From Adineta steineri (lineage: Eukaryota; Rotifera; Eurotatoria; Adinetida; Adinetidae), in contig CAJNOI010000324.1 in the NCBI GenBank assembly GCA_905250115.1, positions 1 to 64,000 of the forward strand: 64,000 nucleotides of DNA. The letters are read 5' to 3'. Below are positions 33,232 to 44,993 of the stretch, one piece after another. Below the pieces are notes generated by a model. That model ran no database searches. It was not told where the DNA came from and saw only the letters and a program-made list of their open reading frames with translations. How positions within the stretch are numbered: the stretch's first letter is position 1; every line of letters starts with the position of its first letter. Both the position numbers and the translations under genes were made by a program.

Positions 33232-33480
33232 GAGTTTTCTCGCTTGTTCAACATTATTTGTTTCGTATGCTTTATAAAGATCTGCGATTTCTGATAATTG
33301 AAAATCTAGTACTATAGGAAGAGTGGTTGTGGCATAACAACCATTTCCCATTCTTATATAAATAAAATATGTTTGAGTTCTGTGTCCGTTATTTATATCG
33401 AACAAGGTTGTTTTTTCAAGTATTGCACACAAGGAAAGTGTCACTAAGTAACCAATATTAGAGAAAATAATATTCAATGG
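33231..33480 (-). pseudogene. Aldolase-like (DHDPS/NAL family) C-terminal fragment
   Basis: About 83 protein-like codons on the minus strand with no Met start and a stop upstream. The part GNGCYATTTLPIVLDF...IADLYKAYETNNVEQARKLH resembles the strand-8 and following helix region of dihydrodipicolinate-synthase-type aldolases, where a G-x-x-G-C/V-Y/I segment is followed by the L-Y-x-A...D-x-E-x-A-R-x-L helix. The frame ends exactly where the hairpin repeat begins (CTCGAGGGTG). I infer a gene fragment cut by insertion or repair. The family call is tentative. Confidence 0.4.
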
Positions 33481-33587
33481 TTTTTCTTCTTTGCTTCTAA
33501 CTTTTCATCTTAAAAAACATCTTAATACTGTTTGAAGAAAAATGAATCTTTTTCTCATTTGAAGTTGTTTTTGCCTGTAATGCTTGA

Positions 33588-33803
33588 ATGAAAAATCATG
33601 GCTTTTCAAACTATTGTCTAAACAGATTTTCTGATATAAGCGATGTTGGAGATATAGAAGAGAATGTTGGTACAGAAGACATGAGCTCTTCTTCCCCCCC
33701 CCCCCCCCCCACACGTGAAATAAGAGCTGCAGGAGATATCGTAGATATAAAAGACCCATTATTTCTTGTCCTTGCTCAAGAATTATTGGCATTATTTCAG
33801 TAA
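33588..33803 (+). other. Possible orphan 3' exon with a poly-C run
   Basis: Preceded by an acceptor-like CTAAACAG (about 33617-33624), an open frame gives an acidic stretch (DVGDIEENVGTED), Ser and Pro runs, then a polar-to-hydrophobic helix ending at TAA 33801-33803. A run of 17 C (33694-33710) encodes the Pro run, and its length may be wrong in the assembly. Not a recognised family. Confidence 0.25.
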
Positions 33804-35673
33804 TCATCAAGAAACCCTTTCCATTTTATTTCAATAATGCTTTATTTCACGGCTTTAATTGTAAATTATAGATGAGTTAAATACTCATTAAATAGTTTTA
33901 GTTTCATCTCAACTAATATTTTATTCATCTTGTTCTTGTTTATAAAATTAAGAATTATTAAAAAGAATAGATCATATATGCAAACACTTCTTATGTCTCC
34001 TATACTAGTCTTCTCTTTTATATCTCTAGCATCTCTTATATCGGTTGCAGCTGATCTCTAAGGATTCCATTGGCTTTCCGAGAAACTCCAAAAACACATT
34101 TTTTCCTGTATTAATGAAACTTTCACTTTCTTTGTAAATATCTCAATAACCAAGTGCTTTCAACTATCATTCAATGGCGAATATCATATACACGTGATGT
34201 GTGTGGCAGTACTCACCAAGCGATTGATTATTCAGATAGATATTAGGCAGAATATGCATGACGTTTTAAACAACCAACTGCTGTTTATTTCCAACTATAT
34301 AAACCAGATAATGCACACTTTACTTTTTTTTCTTCGTTACATGAGCTTGCTACGTCAAAGTAATGCTAGTTTAGTTGAAAACATATAATATGGTAATCTT
34401 CTTCACAGAGCACTATAAAAAAAGAAAAATAATAAGCTGATGCTCCGACAATACTTCTTTGGCATTATAAAACGCTATGGAGACCGGTTTTTTACCTTTT
34501 AACTCATTTCTCTCTCTCTCTAATTAAAAACAATATGTACTGCATGTAGCGATCAACACTGTTAGAAACTTTTATATATTAAATATTGAAGTGAGTGAGG
34601 CACATAAAATAGTCTTTTACCATATTCTTCATGAATCAAAATACTCAATTTTTTTCTTTTGGAAATAGAAAAAGATAAGTTACTTGGTATCCTACCAATA
34701 GTTTACAGAAAAAGAGGATTTTGTTAAAAAAGAGACCGAAAAAAGGGCTTTTAAGGAGAAAAGAGAAAAGGATGAAAAAAGAGACGGAGTGAGATATCAG
34801 TAAGTTTTTACCAGTTTGACAATGTAGAAAGACCATCTTCTTTGTTTACTATAACTTATTTTCTATTTTTTAACATCGAAAAACATTTCAAAATATATTC
34901 ATATACTATGTAGAGACGAAGGCTATTCAGCCTCTTACAAAGAAATAATTTAAAAATAGTTAATGGGAATACTTTAATTCTGTTGATATGTTAATGTTAT
35001 TTTTGTAACAAAAACACCAGAGAACCATTTGTTTTTATTTAATGACGCTTTTTTCTTTTTCAAACATCTTCTTTCTCTGCAAATGTTGATTTGTCATACC
35101 AGATATATTGAAAGAATAAATATGGGGCTGCACCAAACAAGAATAATATTAATAGCGTGTAGAAATGAACTGTATTTCATAAATATCAAATTGCCTTCAT
35201 AGAAATAACACTCAAGGAGCTCGAAAAAGAATATTTCATTCTAATATTGTGTTTTAATATAGTGAACAGTCTACAATTTGTAAGGATTGTTAATCTACTG
35301 TTTTAATGTTAACTTTACAACATGCATTTATTTTCCAAAGTACGATCTCTGTAAGAAATTTTGATCGAAACTTCCAAGTATTTTGTGTAACTTTAATAAA
35401 CATCGTCAAAACTCGGCAGTTGTAACAACTTTCAATCAGAATGCAAATCGTTTTCAAGCACTTACTGATGCACTATGTTGTATCTATTAGTAAAACAATG
35501 ACTGATAACAAAGAAAATCATCTGAAAAGGTTGACTGATTAAGCTGAATAATGCATAAGATTATTTATTTATTTTATATAGTTTTATAATTCATTCATTC
35601 GTTCTCAATGACAAAAGAAACTTTAACAAAAAACTATTGTCGATGAATATTCTTTGTGTCGTCAAAATCAGTT
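33804..35673. other. AT-rich spacer
   Basis: Contains a CT microsatellite near 34510-34522 and purine-rich tracts near 34720-34800. No coding family, hairpin repeat or RNA gene was recognised. Confidence 0.55.
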
Positions 35674-37478
35674 TCAATCCAGTTCCACAGCGTATTTTTG
35701 TACACGATTATTGAGCTGATCAACAACATAAAGATTACCTTGTCGGTCAAACGATAAATCAGCAGGAAACTTAATCTGTCGGGTTCCGTTACCACATCCC
35801 ATTCCGCCAGCAACAGTACCATCGAATCTTGTGCCTGGTAACCAGCGTGTTATTTGACATGTCAGTACATCAGATACGTAAATGTTACCCATACGATCAA
35901 CAATTATTCCTGCAAGACGAGGTGGAATGTCGGGCAACATCTCGCTCATATGCCCATGAGCAACAATAGTTCCATTTTTTGCATCTTTCTTCCATTCCAT
36001 CGCTTCACCAAACTTCCTATCCGCTACATAAACTGAATAATATTCGTCGACGAAAATATAAGCAAAAATGTATATCTGATTAGTCGGATCTACATTTCGA
36101 CTTTTGCCTGCTACCTTCATTCCCTTCGCTTCTCCTTCTTTCCAGCGACTGACTTCATCATTCAACAAGTCAGAAACATAAAGGTCACCATTATTATCCA
36201 TTGCCAAACCCCAACAACCAATAAAAGGAATTATTATTAGTTGTGATGTTGTGTCATCTTGACGAGACCATTTTACTACTCGACGGTTTCCAAAATCACA
36301 AATAAGAAGAGAATTACTCTTTTTATCCAAAATGGCATCTGACGGTTTTTTTAACTGATTTATCCGATTTCCTTCTCCATTTCCACCAGCAACAACTTCA
36401 CCATTGATCTTGTTGAATCCCCATCTGACAATACGGTGGTTGTTCTGGTCACTAATATATATATTTTTATTATCATCATCGACATAGACACTGTAGGGAT
36501 GATTGAGTTGATTTGTTCCATTTCCTAGGCCATGTCCGCCAGCGACAGTCGACGCATCTTGTTTCCATGTAGTGTTGGAATCGATGACAAAAGGAAGTGG
36601 TAGTTGTTCTATAAAATAATAACAGAAAAGATTTGCATTTATTTTGTTTTTTTGCTGATCAAAATCCATAAAATGCAGATGTGCTGAAAGAAAATTTTGA
36701 TTTTGCTAAGAGTGAATATGGCAATTACATGAAAAAAATCAAATAGTTTTCGCTTATTTCGATAGTTAAATTATGGATTCACTCGATATTAATCACATTT
36801 AATTCTATTCAATAAGAGATTTCTCATCTCTGTTGGCAACGTCAAATAGTTATTTACTCATTCTTTTTTGAAAGGTACGCATCGATCCCAATCCTGGTGA
36901 ACTTAAACTTTGTATTGTTTTCAATGAATACAAATAAGTATTCATGTTACATTCAATCCAATGAAACAAATGCATATGTAATTTCACTAGTGACGAACAA
37001 CACACATTCCTACTGAGACAAAACGAACAATGTTTTTCGAAAGTTGATCAATAATCGCATTATTTGTTTTCTTTTTAGTTCAACGATCAGCTCTTCAGAA
37101 ATAGTTTTCTATGTGCTGAAAATTTCATTGCGTATTTGAAAAAACTTAAGATATTGTTGCTTAGAAATATGATGCATAAGCTCTTATAATAAACAATGCA
37201 GTTCTACTTCTGTCAGTTGAAATAGTTCATCTTATATTAATCTCAAAATAAATAATTATTGCATTTTGACTACCTGTTGTTGTTTCCATTTGTTCTGTTG
37301 TTTCAGTTGTTCTTTCTTCCGTTGTTGATGTTTTTTCGCTGTTGATCTCTTTTGTTTTGAGCACAACAACTGAAATCGTTGTAATCAAAGCAAGAATAAT
37401 AATAATAATCAATACGATCCATGTGAATTTCCTTTTTCGAAAACATTCACATCTAGAATAATTGACCTCTTTTATCAT
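35674..37478 (-). CDS. Type II membrane-anchored NHL-repeat beta-propeller protein
   Basis: Exon 1 is 37274-37478 and exon 2 is 35674-36608, joined by a 665-nt phase-1 intron, giving 379 residues. Exon 1 encodes a basic, Cys-containing cytosolic start, a TM helix (about 20-40) and a Thr/Glu-rich stalk. Exon 2 holds about five to six NHL repeats with the hallmark Y-V-S-D-x-x-N-x-R-V-x-x-W/K (for example NIYISDQNNHRIVRW and NLYVVDQLNNRVQKY) alternating with V-A-G-G-x-G-x-G-N-x-x-x-Q-L/I turns. This is an extracellular binding propeller of a type I know as expanded in rotifers; the ligand is unknown. The exon 1 frame alone would end soon after the donor, which supports the splice. Confidence 0.85.
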
Positions 37479-38991
37479 TTTCTATAATTTATAATATACA
37501 TACAATGTTATTGGTTGCGTTGCATTCGAGTTAACTGTTGCGGGCTAAAATAATCAAAAAAAGACAAAGATTACATTTTATGGTTTTTGTTTTCTCGATA
37601 AATTACATCATAAACATCGACTCTGTTGTTGCTGTTCATTGTTGATATCTTGTCAAAAGCTCAATGCTCTTATAATCTTAAATATATTTAAAAAAATTTG
37701 TCTTTTATATATTTTCGAACATTAATAATGCAATTACAAAGACTCTTAACTATTAATTGAAATCTATATTTTGAGTAATATCTAACATTCCTTACCGACT
37801 GGTCTGTTGATATAAAAAAACAAGAATGCAGAAACAAACTTAGATATTGTTTTCTCACTCAAAAGTTTTTCAGCCCGATTTGAACTAGAAAAACTGTTAA
37901 AATCATAGAAAAAATATATATCATGCTCTCTCTCTCTCTATCTTTCTTGGGTGATCAATTCTTTTCTGACGTATATCATTGTGTTAATATAAAACATTTG
38001 CAACAAAACACCATATATCAATAAAAAACAATGTGCGCATTTCCTTTTTCACTGTTAATTTTGAAAATACTCTTATCAGATAGAGTTGTTAACTCTTATA
38101 AATATGCAACTGTTTGAGACAACATTTAGTGTAATTATTAGTTAATAAAACACTAAAAATCAGTGCTGGTCAAAAGGTATGCAACATTTCCTGACAGAGG
38201 AAAAACTAACGTTAAAATATTCTGTTATACAAGATACTTCTACATGAATTGAAAACTAAATATTATGTATGATTAGAAATATCTTGGATTTTATTATATC
38301 ACAGAATAGATAAATAGCAATGAAAGTGAAATTGACTGTCTTTACATTAGTTCAATTGGATGTCGAAATGGAACATTCAGAAAAAAACAATTAAAACTTG
38401 ATCTGCACTCAGTTTTAATCTATTGAGTATGATTCATGAATAGAGATAATCGTAACCACGATTGTCAGTACAATCATACTCCATATGATACGTACAGATT
38501 TTCTAACAATTACAGTCGGATGTAAGCGTTTAGTGATTATAGATATTATATTTTTTCCTCAGTAAGTTCCACATCTTAAAAAACCTTTTTATTTTCGTTT
38601 AATCGTTTTCTTCATTAGTGAAACAAATTTTCAGATTTGTTTCTTAAATATATGATTAAATATATATATATATGTAGAGAAGGTGAACACAAAAGAAATA
38701 GCAATTACATCAATGATCAAGTCTTGTATAATACTATGAAATTTTGAAATCTATTGTTTTCTTTTTGAATAAACATATGACAGATGAATGCACTAGTTTT
38801 ATCTTCGATGCAAATTCATCCTCATTCGTATTTCTACTCATATGAATCTATTGCTAAAGTTCCCTTTTCTGAAAGAAAGGGTTATATGCTCCATAAAAAT
38901 GCTTAAAGTTTGTCCGTTTGTCCCGTTTGTCCAAGCCAATCAGATTGCAGCATTTTATAAGTCAATGAAAACTTATCGATGATGATCAGAA

Positions 38992-39300
38992 AATGATTTA
39001 CCAAGGGTAATCAGGCTCGGGGAATCCGAATACGAGGTCAGTTTTTTCAAATTTTTTATTCTTCAGTTTTTTAGACAAAGGAGCACTTTTTTACGAAAAA
39101 AATTTTTCTCCGTCAAGTTTGATCAAAGGTAATCGGGGTCGGGGAATCCGAATCTGGGGTCAGTTTTGTTGGAATTTTTTCATCTTTCAGTTTTTTACAA
39201 AAAGGACCACATTTTTTGCAAAAAAGTTTTTTTTTAAGGGTTGACCGAAGAGCAATTGAGGTTGAGGAACTCGAATCTGATGCTAGTTTTTCCAAACTGT
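38992..39300. repeat. Diverged tandem repeat, about 122-bp period, 2.5 copies
   Basis: The landmark GGAATCCGAA recurs at 39021 and 39143 and, degenerate (GGAACTCGAA), at 39266. The following CAGTTTT...TTTCAGTTTTTTA blocks also repeat. The third copy is truncated. Confidence 0.65.
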
Positions 39301-41224
39301 ACAAGTAAAAAGTTCAATAGTATTGTAGAATACGTTTTCTTCAAGAAAGAGCTCAGCGAGTCTCTGAACGAGCATTACTTGTTAATAATAATCATAGAAA
39401 ATTTTCTTTCAGAAAAGGGTCAGCGAATCCATTGGATGAGCGCTACCTTGTATTTTATCGCCTCAATATCTTTTTGACAATAATTGGATATCTAACAACG
39501 TAGTTACAGCTTAATTCTATAGTCATTCAAATGAATGGAAAAAAAATAAAATATTTTGTTCAAATACATTCTTTACTTCCAGGAAACTTGACATTTCCTT
39601 CAAAAAATGCTGATTTTTAATGTTTTTTTTTGTAGAAATATATTCATATTAAATATTATTTTAACTACCTAGTTTAGTTTCACATGCTATCTCGTATATT
39701 TCAACATTTATAGTAGACAATATTTTATTCAAAACTCATCTGGAACAAGAAAATGATCTTGTTGTTTTCATTGACATAGGATGTTTTTTTACAAATATTT
39801 TATATAAAAGTGATTATATACAGTGGATATCAGAATCATTCATTCATTATTATCTTTATTTTAAATCAAACAAACACATAAAAATAAAGTGAAAGATACC
39901 ATTTGAGAATCTATTTCTTGATAGTTAATAATCTATATAATGTCAAACATAGTTGTTGATTCTATTAAAAACATCTTCTCGTTTATTTTACTATACAGAA
40001 ATATTTCTATTTTATTACTGATTATCTGAGGGAAAATGTTGCAGATAATTTCCAAAATTTATTCATTTTTCTGTTCATATCAATATAATAACAAAATATA
40101 TTCTTCTGCATTTTTTTCATTTATTATTATTTATAAATCATTAATTGTTATTGATATTTGTCTTCTATTGAATGAAATAAAAACAATGGATCTGTTTCCT
40201 TTTTCAAAACTAATATGAAATGTCAGGCATCATTTGTTGTAAATATAAAAAATGTTCATGATATTGGAGTTTTGTAGGAAGGATGTGAAAACAAAGTGTT
40301 TCAGACAAAATATAATGTTATTTTTGTTAAGAATACATTGAGAATCATGCCTTCATGGAGGAAATACAACGCTTCCTGAAGAATAAAATAAATTTTTTTT
40401 TTTGAGAAAAAAATGTTTTTGTTATTTTGTATTGAGTTGACAGAGAATATATATCAACATTGTCTGTTATCAGAAATGAATTGTACAATTGACTTTATTG
40501 TTTTGTGTCATAGATTAGATAAATGATAAGAAAAGTGTAGTTGTTCATCTTCAGTATGAACCTTCGTCAAATACTATTCAACAATATGAATATCATCAAA
40601 ATCTATCAAATCTATGAGAAATGAATACATAAACAAAAGAATTAGAATTGTACAGAATAATGTCACATTCACATTCAACAAAATCAACTGAAGTCATAAT
40701 TTTATTATCCTTTGAAATTGTCCATCATGACAAATAGTTATGGTCAAACTAAGATATTAATTATTTCTTTTATATATTTTAGAAATAGGAAACACTAGAG
40801 AAGAAAAATAAAACAATGAGTTAGAAGTGATTGACAAATAACATACGAAGAATATTCTATATTGCTATATACAAGAGAACAAAGAAGAAAACATTATACT
40901 GACACTGGCATTGTATGTAAATCATTGTGAAATGTTGAATACTTTCTTAAAAACAACGACATTTTCTACTATTCGGTCAGAATTCAACTGCTAAAGTTAA
41001 AATTTTTATTACAATGAATAATTAAACTACCAAAGAAGAGTTAATTTATTCTATCAAATTAACATAAATATTTAGAAATTTATTTTTCTGGAAAGAAAAC
41101 TTTGTAGAATCTAAAATTAAATTGAATATTATCGAAACTTACTCTTTCTTTTGATTATCTGAAGTTCTGTTTATTCAACTCAAAAATCCAATATATGTTA
41201 TCAAATAAAAATTTAAAATGAAAA

Positions 41225-41287
41225 GAGGATGCGGGTGTGATTAGAATAGTGTACAACGACACACACGCCCATGCTCATCCTCAAGAT
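41225..41287. repeat. Telomere-like hairpin repeat
   Basis: Left arm GAGGATGCGGGTGTG, right arm ACACACGCCCATGCTCATCC then TCAAGAT. The loop ATTAGAATAGTG matches other copies. Confidence 0.65.
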
Positions 41288-41370
41288 TTGGCTAATAGAT
41301 CATAATACAACAAGGTAATTATTCATTCTCTTGATCTATACTATATCTTTACCTTCCCATTTTCATCTAG

Positions 41371-41514
41371 ATAATCACCACGTTGATTCTCGGCGGAAAT
41401 GAAATCGAAGAGGACAACATACATCGAATTGATGAATTCAGTGGATGGAATGAGAGAGGACGAAGACTGCAATTACTATTATTAAATATATGTCTACGAC
41501 AGATGAATAGGTAG
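41371..41514 (+). pseudogene. Leucine-rich-repeat-like relic
   Basis: After an acceptor-like TTTTCATCTAG, one frame reads ITTLILGGNEI, close to one RNI/NLR-type LRR unit (T-x-L-x-L-x-G-N-x-I). It then diverges and stops at 41512-41514. Too short to be a gene; an LRR gene fragment is plausible. Confidence 0.3.
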
Positions 41515-41642
41515 TGAAAATTCATGCGAATACTTTTCTTGTTTTGTAATGATCGCAGAGGCAATAAATAAAAATCGTGACGTTTAAACCTAATCTGTAT
41601 TCTTGTGATAATATGTGCTTAGTGTAGTTGTTATGTGATGAT

Positions 41643-41704
41643 AGGGATAGGGTGTGGGTGTGGGCGCAGTACTCCTGTTCATCTCACATACACATCCTCA
41701 AGAT
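41643..41704. repeat. Telomere-like hairpin repeat, last copy in the window
   Basis: Left arm AGGGATAGGGTGTGGGTGTG, right arm CTCACATACACATCCTCAAG. No copy was seen from here to 64000. Confidence 0.7.
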
Positions 41705-41791
41705 GATATCATTTATTTTTATCCAAATTAAAATAAAAAATATTAAAATATAAAAAAACAACTCGTTATTGTCATATACAAATCACATATG

Positions 41792-43093
41792 TTAATTATT
41801 ATTATTAAATTTTCTTAGAATATCATTAGCTGTTTGATGAATACTTTTCATTGTTCGTGGCATAAATGTATCAATAAAACTTTGTTTATCATTGGCAGCA
41901 ATCTTTACAATATCCATTAATTTTTTACATTCACCAATTAAATAGCTATATTTTTCATAATTTGAAATAAGCCAAAATAGATTTAATATAACAACACAAG
42001 TATAATTTTCTAATAAATCATTATCAAGATTTATCTTAGAATAAAGTTGACAAAGTAATGTTGTAAAAAGTTCAATAATCGATGATGTTGTTAAGGATGG
42101 TTTGATTTCATTTTTACAAAGTATATTATCTAATATTTCATTATTATAAAACAATTTAACAAGTACAGTTAATGGTTCAGATACATGAGAACCTTTGTAA
42201 CGATAATTTTCATTTTTAGCTGCATTTATAGATAATTGTAATAACATATTTACAGTTTTATTTGAATAATATGTTGAATCATGTTTTATCTGTTTAGTAT
42301 TAGAAAGTAATGTACGAATCATAGCAATATGTGTTGTCATATCATCAACATCATCAAATATATCTGGTTGAGTTTTTATTTCTTCAATTACATCAAGTGC
42401 ATCATAACTATTAAGTTGATCAATACCATCATCATGTCGTGCTAAATTATGTAAAATATGTATAGGTGCATCTATTTTATCAATTGTAAATTTCATTTCA
42501 CGAGTTAAAATCCAATCAACAACACTCTTTGCATAACCAGCTTTCAAAAGTCTTGGTACTAACATTGTTCTATCTGATAGATTCCAAATAAATGATATAA
42601 CAACATCAGTTAAATTATCATGCTTAAAATCTTGATCTATATGTTCACGTATTGCAATTAATAATTGATGATCACTAGGTTTCGTAAGATCACCATCGTT
42701 AAATTGTACAAACGATGTTATACTCATTGCCATTTTTATTATAAGACGTATATTAGAATCAATAAATATTGAATTATTATCTTGAAATATACTCGTATTG
42801 TCAACGAGAATATTAAAGAGTGAAAAAAATATTTGACGAACTAATAATTGATCTTTATTAAAAAAATCTTTTGATAAAACAATTGCAAATACTTGGGTTA
42901 ATACAGCTCGACTAACATTTAAAGCAAATAATTCATCATCTGTTGCTGTATTAGCTGAAACAAGTACTTCAGGCCATAAATCAAGTAGATTTTGAATTGC
43001 AGCTTTTATTTTTTCATCTGGATCATTTATATTTATTCGATAAAATTCACTAATTTTCGATAAAACTATTTGACATTGTGATAAAGAATCCAT
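41792..43093 (-). CDS. Armadillo-like helical repeat protein, intronless
   Basis: 433 residues from ATG 43093, all alpha-helical in appearance, with repeated amphipathic patterns such as LLDLWPEVLVSAN, SFIWNLSDRTMLVPRLLKAG and HILHNLARHDDGIDQL. The last two resemble ARM units (N-L-x...L-x-x-x-G). No catalytic motif, signal or TM. I expect a cytosolic scaffold with an ARM/HEAT-type fold. In bdelloids such segments can sit beside kinase or TIR domains, but none is present before the stop here. Specific partner unknown. Confidence 0.65.
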   Translation of the reverse strand: MDSLSQCQIVLSKISEFYRININDPDEKIKAAIQNLLDLWPEVLVSANTATDDELFALNVSRAVLTQVFAIVLSKDFFNKDQLLVRQIFFSLFNILVDNTSIFQDNNSIFIDSNIRLIIKMAMSITSFVQFNDGDLTKPSDHQLLIAIREHIDQDFKHDNLTDVVISFIWNLSDRTMLVPRLLKAGYAKSVVDWILTREMKFTIDKIDAPIHILHNLARHDDGIDQLNSYDALDVIEEIKTQPDIFDDVDDMTTHIAMIRTLLSNTKQIKHDSTYYSNKTVNMLLQLSINAAKNENYRYKGSHVSEPLTVLVKLFYNNEILDNILCKNEIKPSLTTSSIIELFTTLLCQLYSKINLDNDLLENYTCVVILNLFWLISNYEKYSYLIGECKKLMDIVKIAANDKQSFIDTFMPRTMKSIHQTANDILRKFNNNN

Positions 43094-43814
43094 TTCTTAA
43101 AAATTCTATTTATCTAAAACTAAGAATTGTATATTATTACTAAATTTTAAATTTATTAGCAACCTTGACTATTTTCAACAAAGAACAACACAAAAAAGAA
43201 AACCACAAGCATATTCAAATAGAAAAAGAAAATTGTTGAGTTCTTTTTGAGAGAGTAAAAGAAAATATTCTGTCTGTGTGGTTTGTCAAGCAACAGAACC
43301 GTGTTATGATAGAAGAAAGAAAAATATACATGTATACACTACACTAATAATAATAATAATATTTATCAAAGCCAAAATCAATTGATGTATTATATACGAC
43401 AAAATAACATACTATGTAAATCAACAATTGAAATCATTCTGAGTATTATATATCCGTGAAATAAAGAGATATTGAATGATTTAAATTAAAGTAATTTTAT
43501 TATACAATACACAAAAGTTGTACTTTGAGAAGTAATAGACATGATATGCAATATTGTTATTTCATCTAAATTGATAAATCATTCATTCCACAATATTTAT
43601 GTATATTTTTTTAAGTACAAATGCTCTTCTATCATTCGAAACAATCATTTAAAAATTGGTTAATCTTTTTCCTTGATAGTGAGAGAATGTTGGAATTAAT
43701 AAAATATATTTTATGTTATTTAATCAGATTTTTTTTTGGAAAAAAATACACATACATATTTATATAGGATCATATATGAAAAAGAACTGTTAGACAGTGA
43801 TAATATAGAGAATA
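43094..43814. other. Intergenic spacer
   Basis: AT-rich, with an (AAT)n stretch near 43345-43361. It includes the 3' flank of HMG-CoA lyase and the upstream region of the ARM-like gene. Nothing else seen. Confidence 0.55.
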
Positions 43815-44880
43815 CTACTGTTGTTTGTTCTTCGTTGTAGTTTGATCTTGTCGTTGACATAAAAGTGCATTGGCAACTCTTGATCCATTCTGTCGTTTTA
43901 AAGCATCTGTAATAAATTGACCAACATCAACTAATCGATCAAGATCAACACCTGTTTCATAACCAAGTCCATGTAAAAGGTATACAACATCTTCTGTTGC
44001 TACATTTCCTGTTGCACCTTTTGCATATGGACATCCACCAAGACCAGCAACACTCGAATCAACACAACGTATACCCAATTCTAATGCTTGTGCAATATTA
44101 GCAATTGCTTGTCCATATGTATCATGGCAATGAATTGCTAATTTATCAGATGGAATACCACTTCTAATGAGTGCTTCAAGTAATTCTTGAATAGATTTCG
44201 GTGTACCAACACCAATTGTATCACCAAGTGAAATTTCATACTATTCAAATACAAAAAAAAATTCATTACAACAACAACAAAATCAAACTTACACAACCCA
44301 TATCAAGTAATTTTTGTACAATAGGTACAACTTGTGCTGGTGAAATTTTTCCTTCATAAGGACAACCAACTACACATGATACATATCCACGTACCGGTAA
44401 ATTCTTTTCATGTGCAATTTTAACGACTTCATCAAAACGTTGTATTGATGTTTCTATTGAACAATTAATATTTTTCTTTGAAAATGTTTCAGATGCTGCA
44501 GAAAATATGGCTACTTCATCAACACCTTTTTTTCCTAATGATAAAACTTTATTAATACCTTGAACATTTGGTGTTAATGCTGAATAACAAACACCGGGTA
44601 TTCGATCAATTGTAGCTAGTACTTCAACATGATCACCCATTTGTGGTACCCATTTAGGTGATACAAAACTTGTTACTTCAATACATTTAAGTCCTGTTCG
44701 ACTTAATCGATTAACAAAATCAACTTTAATCGATGTTGGAACCTGAACTTTTTCATTTTGTAAACCATCTCGAGGACCAACTTCAAATATTCGAACGAAA
44801 TTATTTTTCGATGAGGAGCTCAATTGTCGAGAGGTAATATTATATTGAATCATACGACGGAGTAACATTCTCGACCACAT
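43815..44880 (-). CDS. HMGCL: Hydroxymethylglutaryl-CoA lyase, mitochondrial
   Basis: Exons 44293-44880 and 43815-44240 with a 52-nt phase-0 intron, giving 337 residues, close to the usual length of about 325. A basic, Ser-rich N-terminus (about 1-27) suits a mitochondrial transit peptide. Family motifs are [11 protein letters not shown] near the start of the TIM barrel, [25 protein letters not shown], the metal-binding HCHDTYGQ and the active-site loop [20 protein letters not shown] with its Cys. It cleaves HMG-CoA to acetyl-CoA and acetoacetate in leucine breakdown and ketogenesis. An alternative in-frame stop beyond the donor confirms the splice. Confidence 0.95.
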
Positions 44881-44993
44881 AGTACATCTGAAATAAAAGC
44901 AAAGATTTATTTGACAATTTTATAAAAAGAAGAAAAAATCAATAAATATATATATATTTTAAAATATTAACAATTTCATCATTTGTTTTTCCT

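Larger units (their letters stand above)
37479..41791. other. 4.3-kb AT-rich spacer, border between accessory and core halves
   Basis: Contains a diverged 122-bp tandem repeat (38992-39300), a short GTTTGTCC repeat (about 38910-38932), two hairpin copies (41225-41287, 41643-41704) and an LRR-like relic (41371-41514) between them. No intact gene. Confidence 0.55.

Noticed and set aside
861-41704. Hairpin copies as a CRISPR-like array or as transcription terminators
   Set aside because: They are kilobases apart, have no spacer regularity and no cas genes, and this is a eukaryote. Several are not at gene ends.
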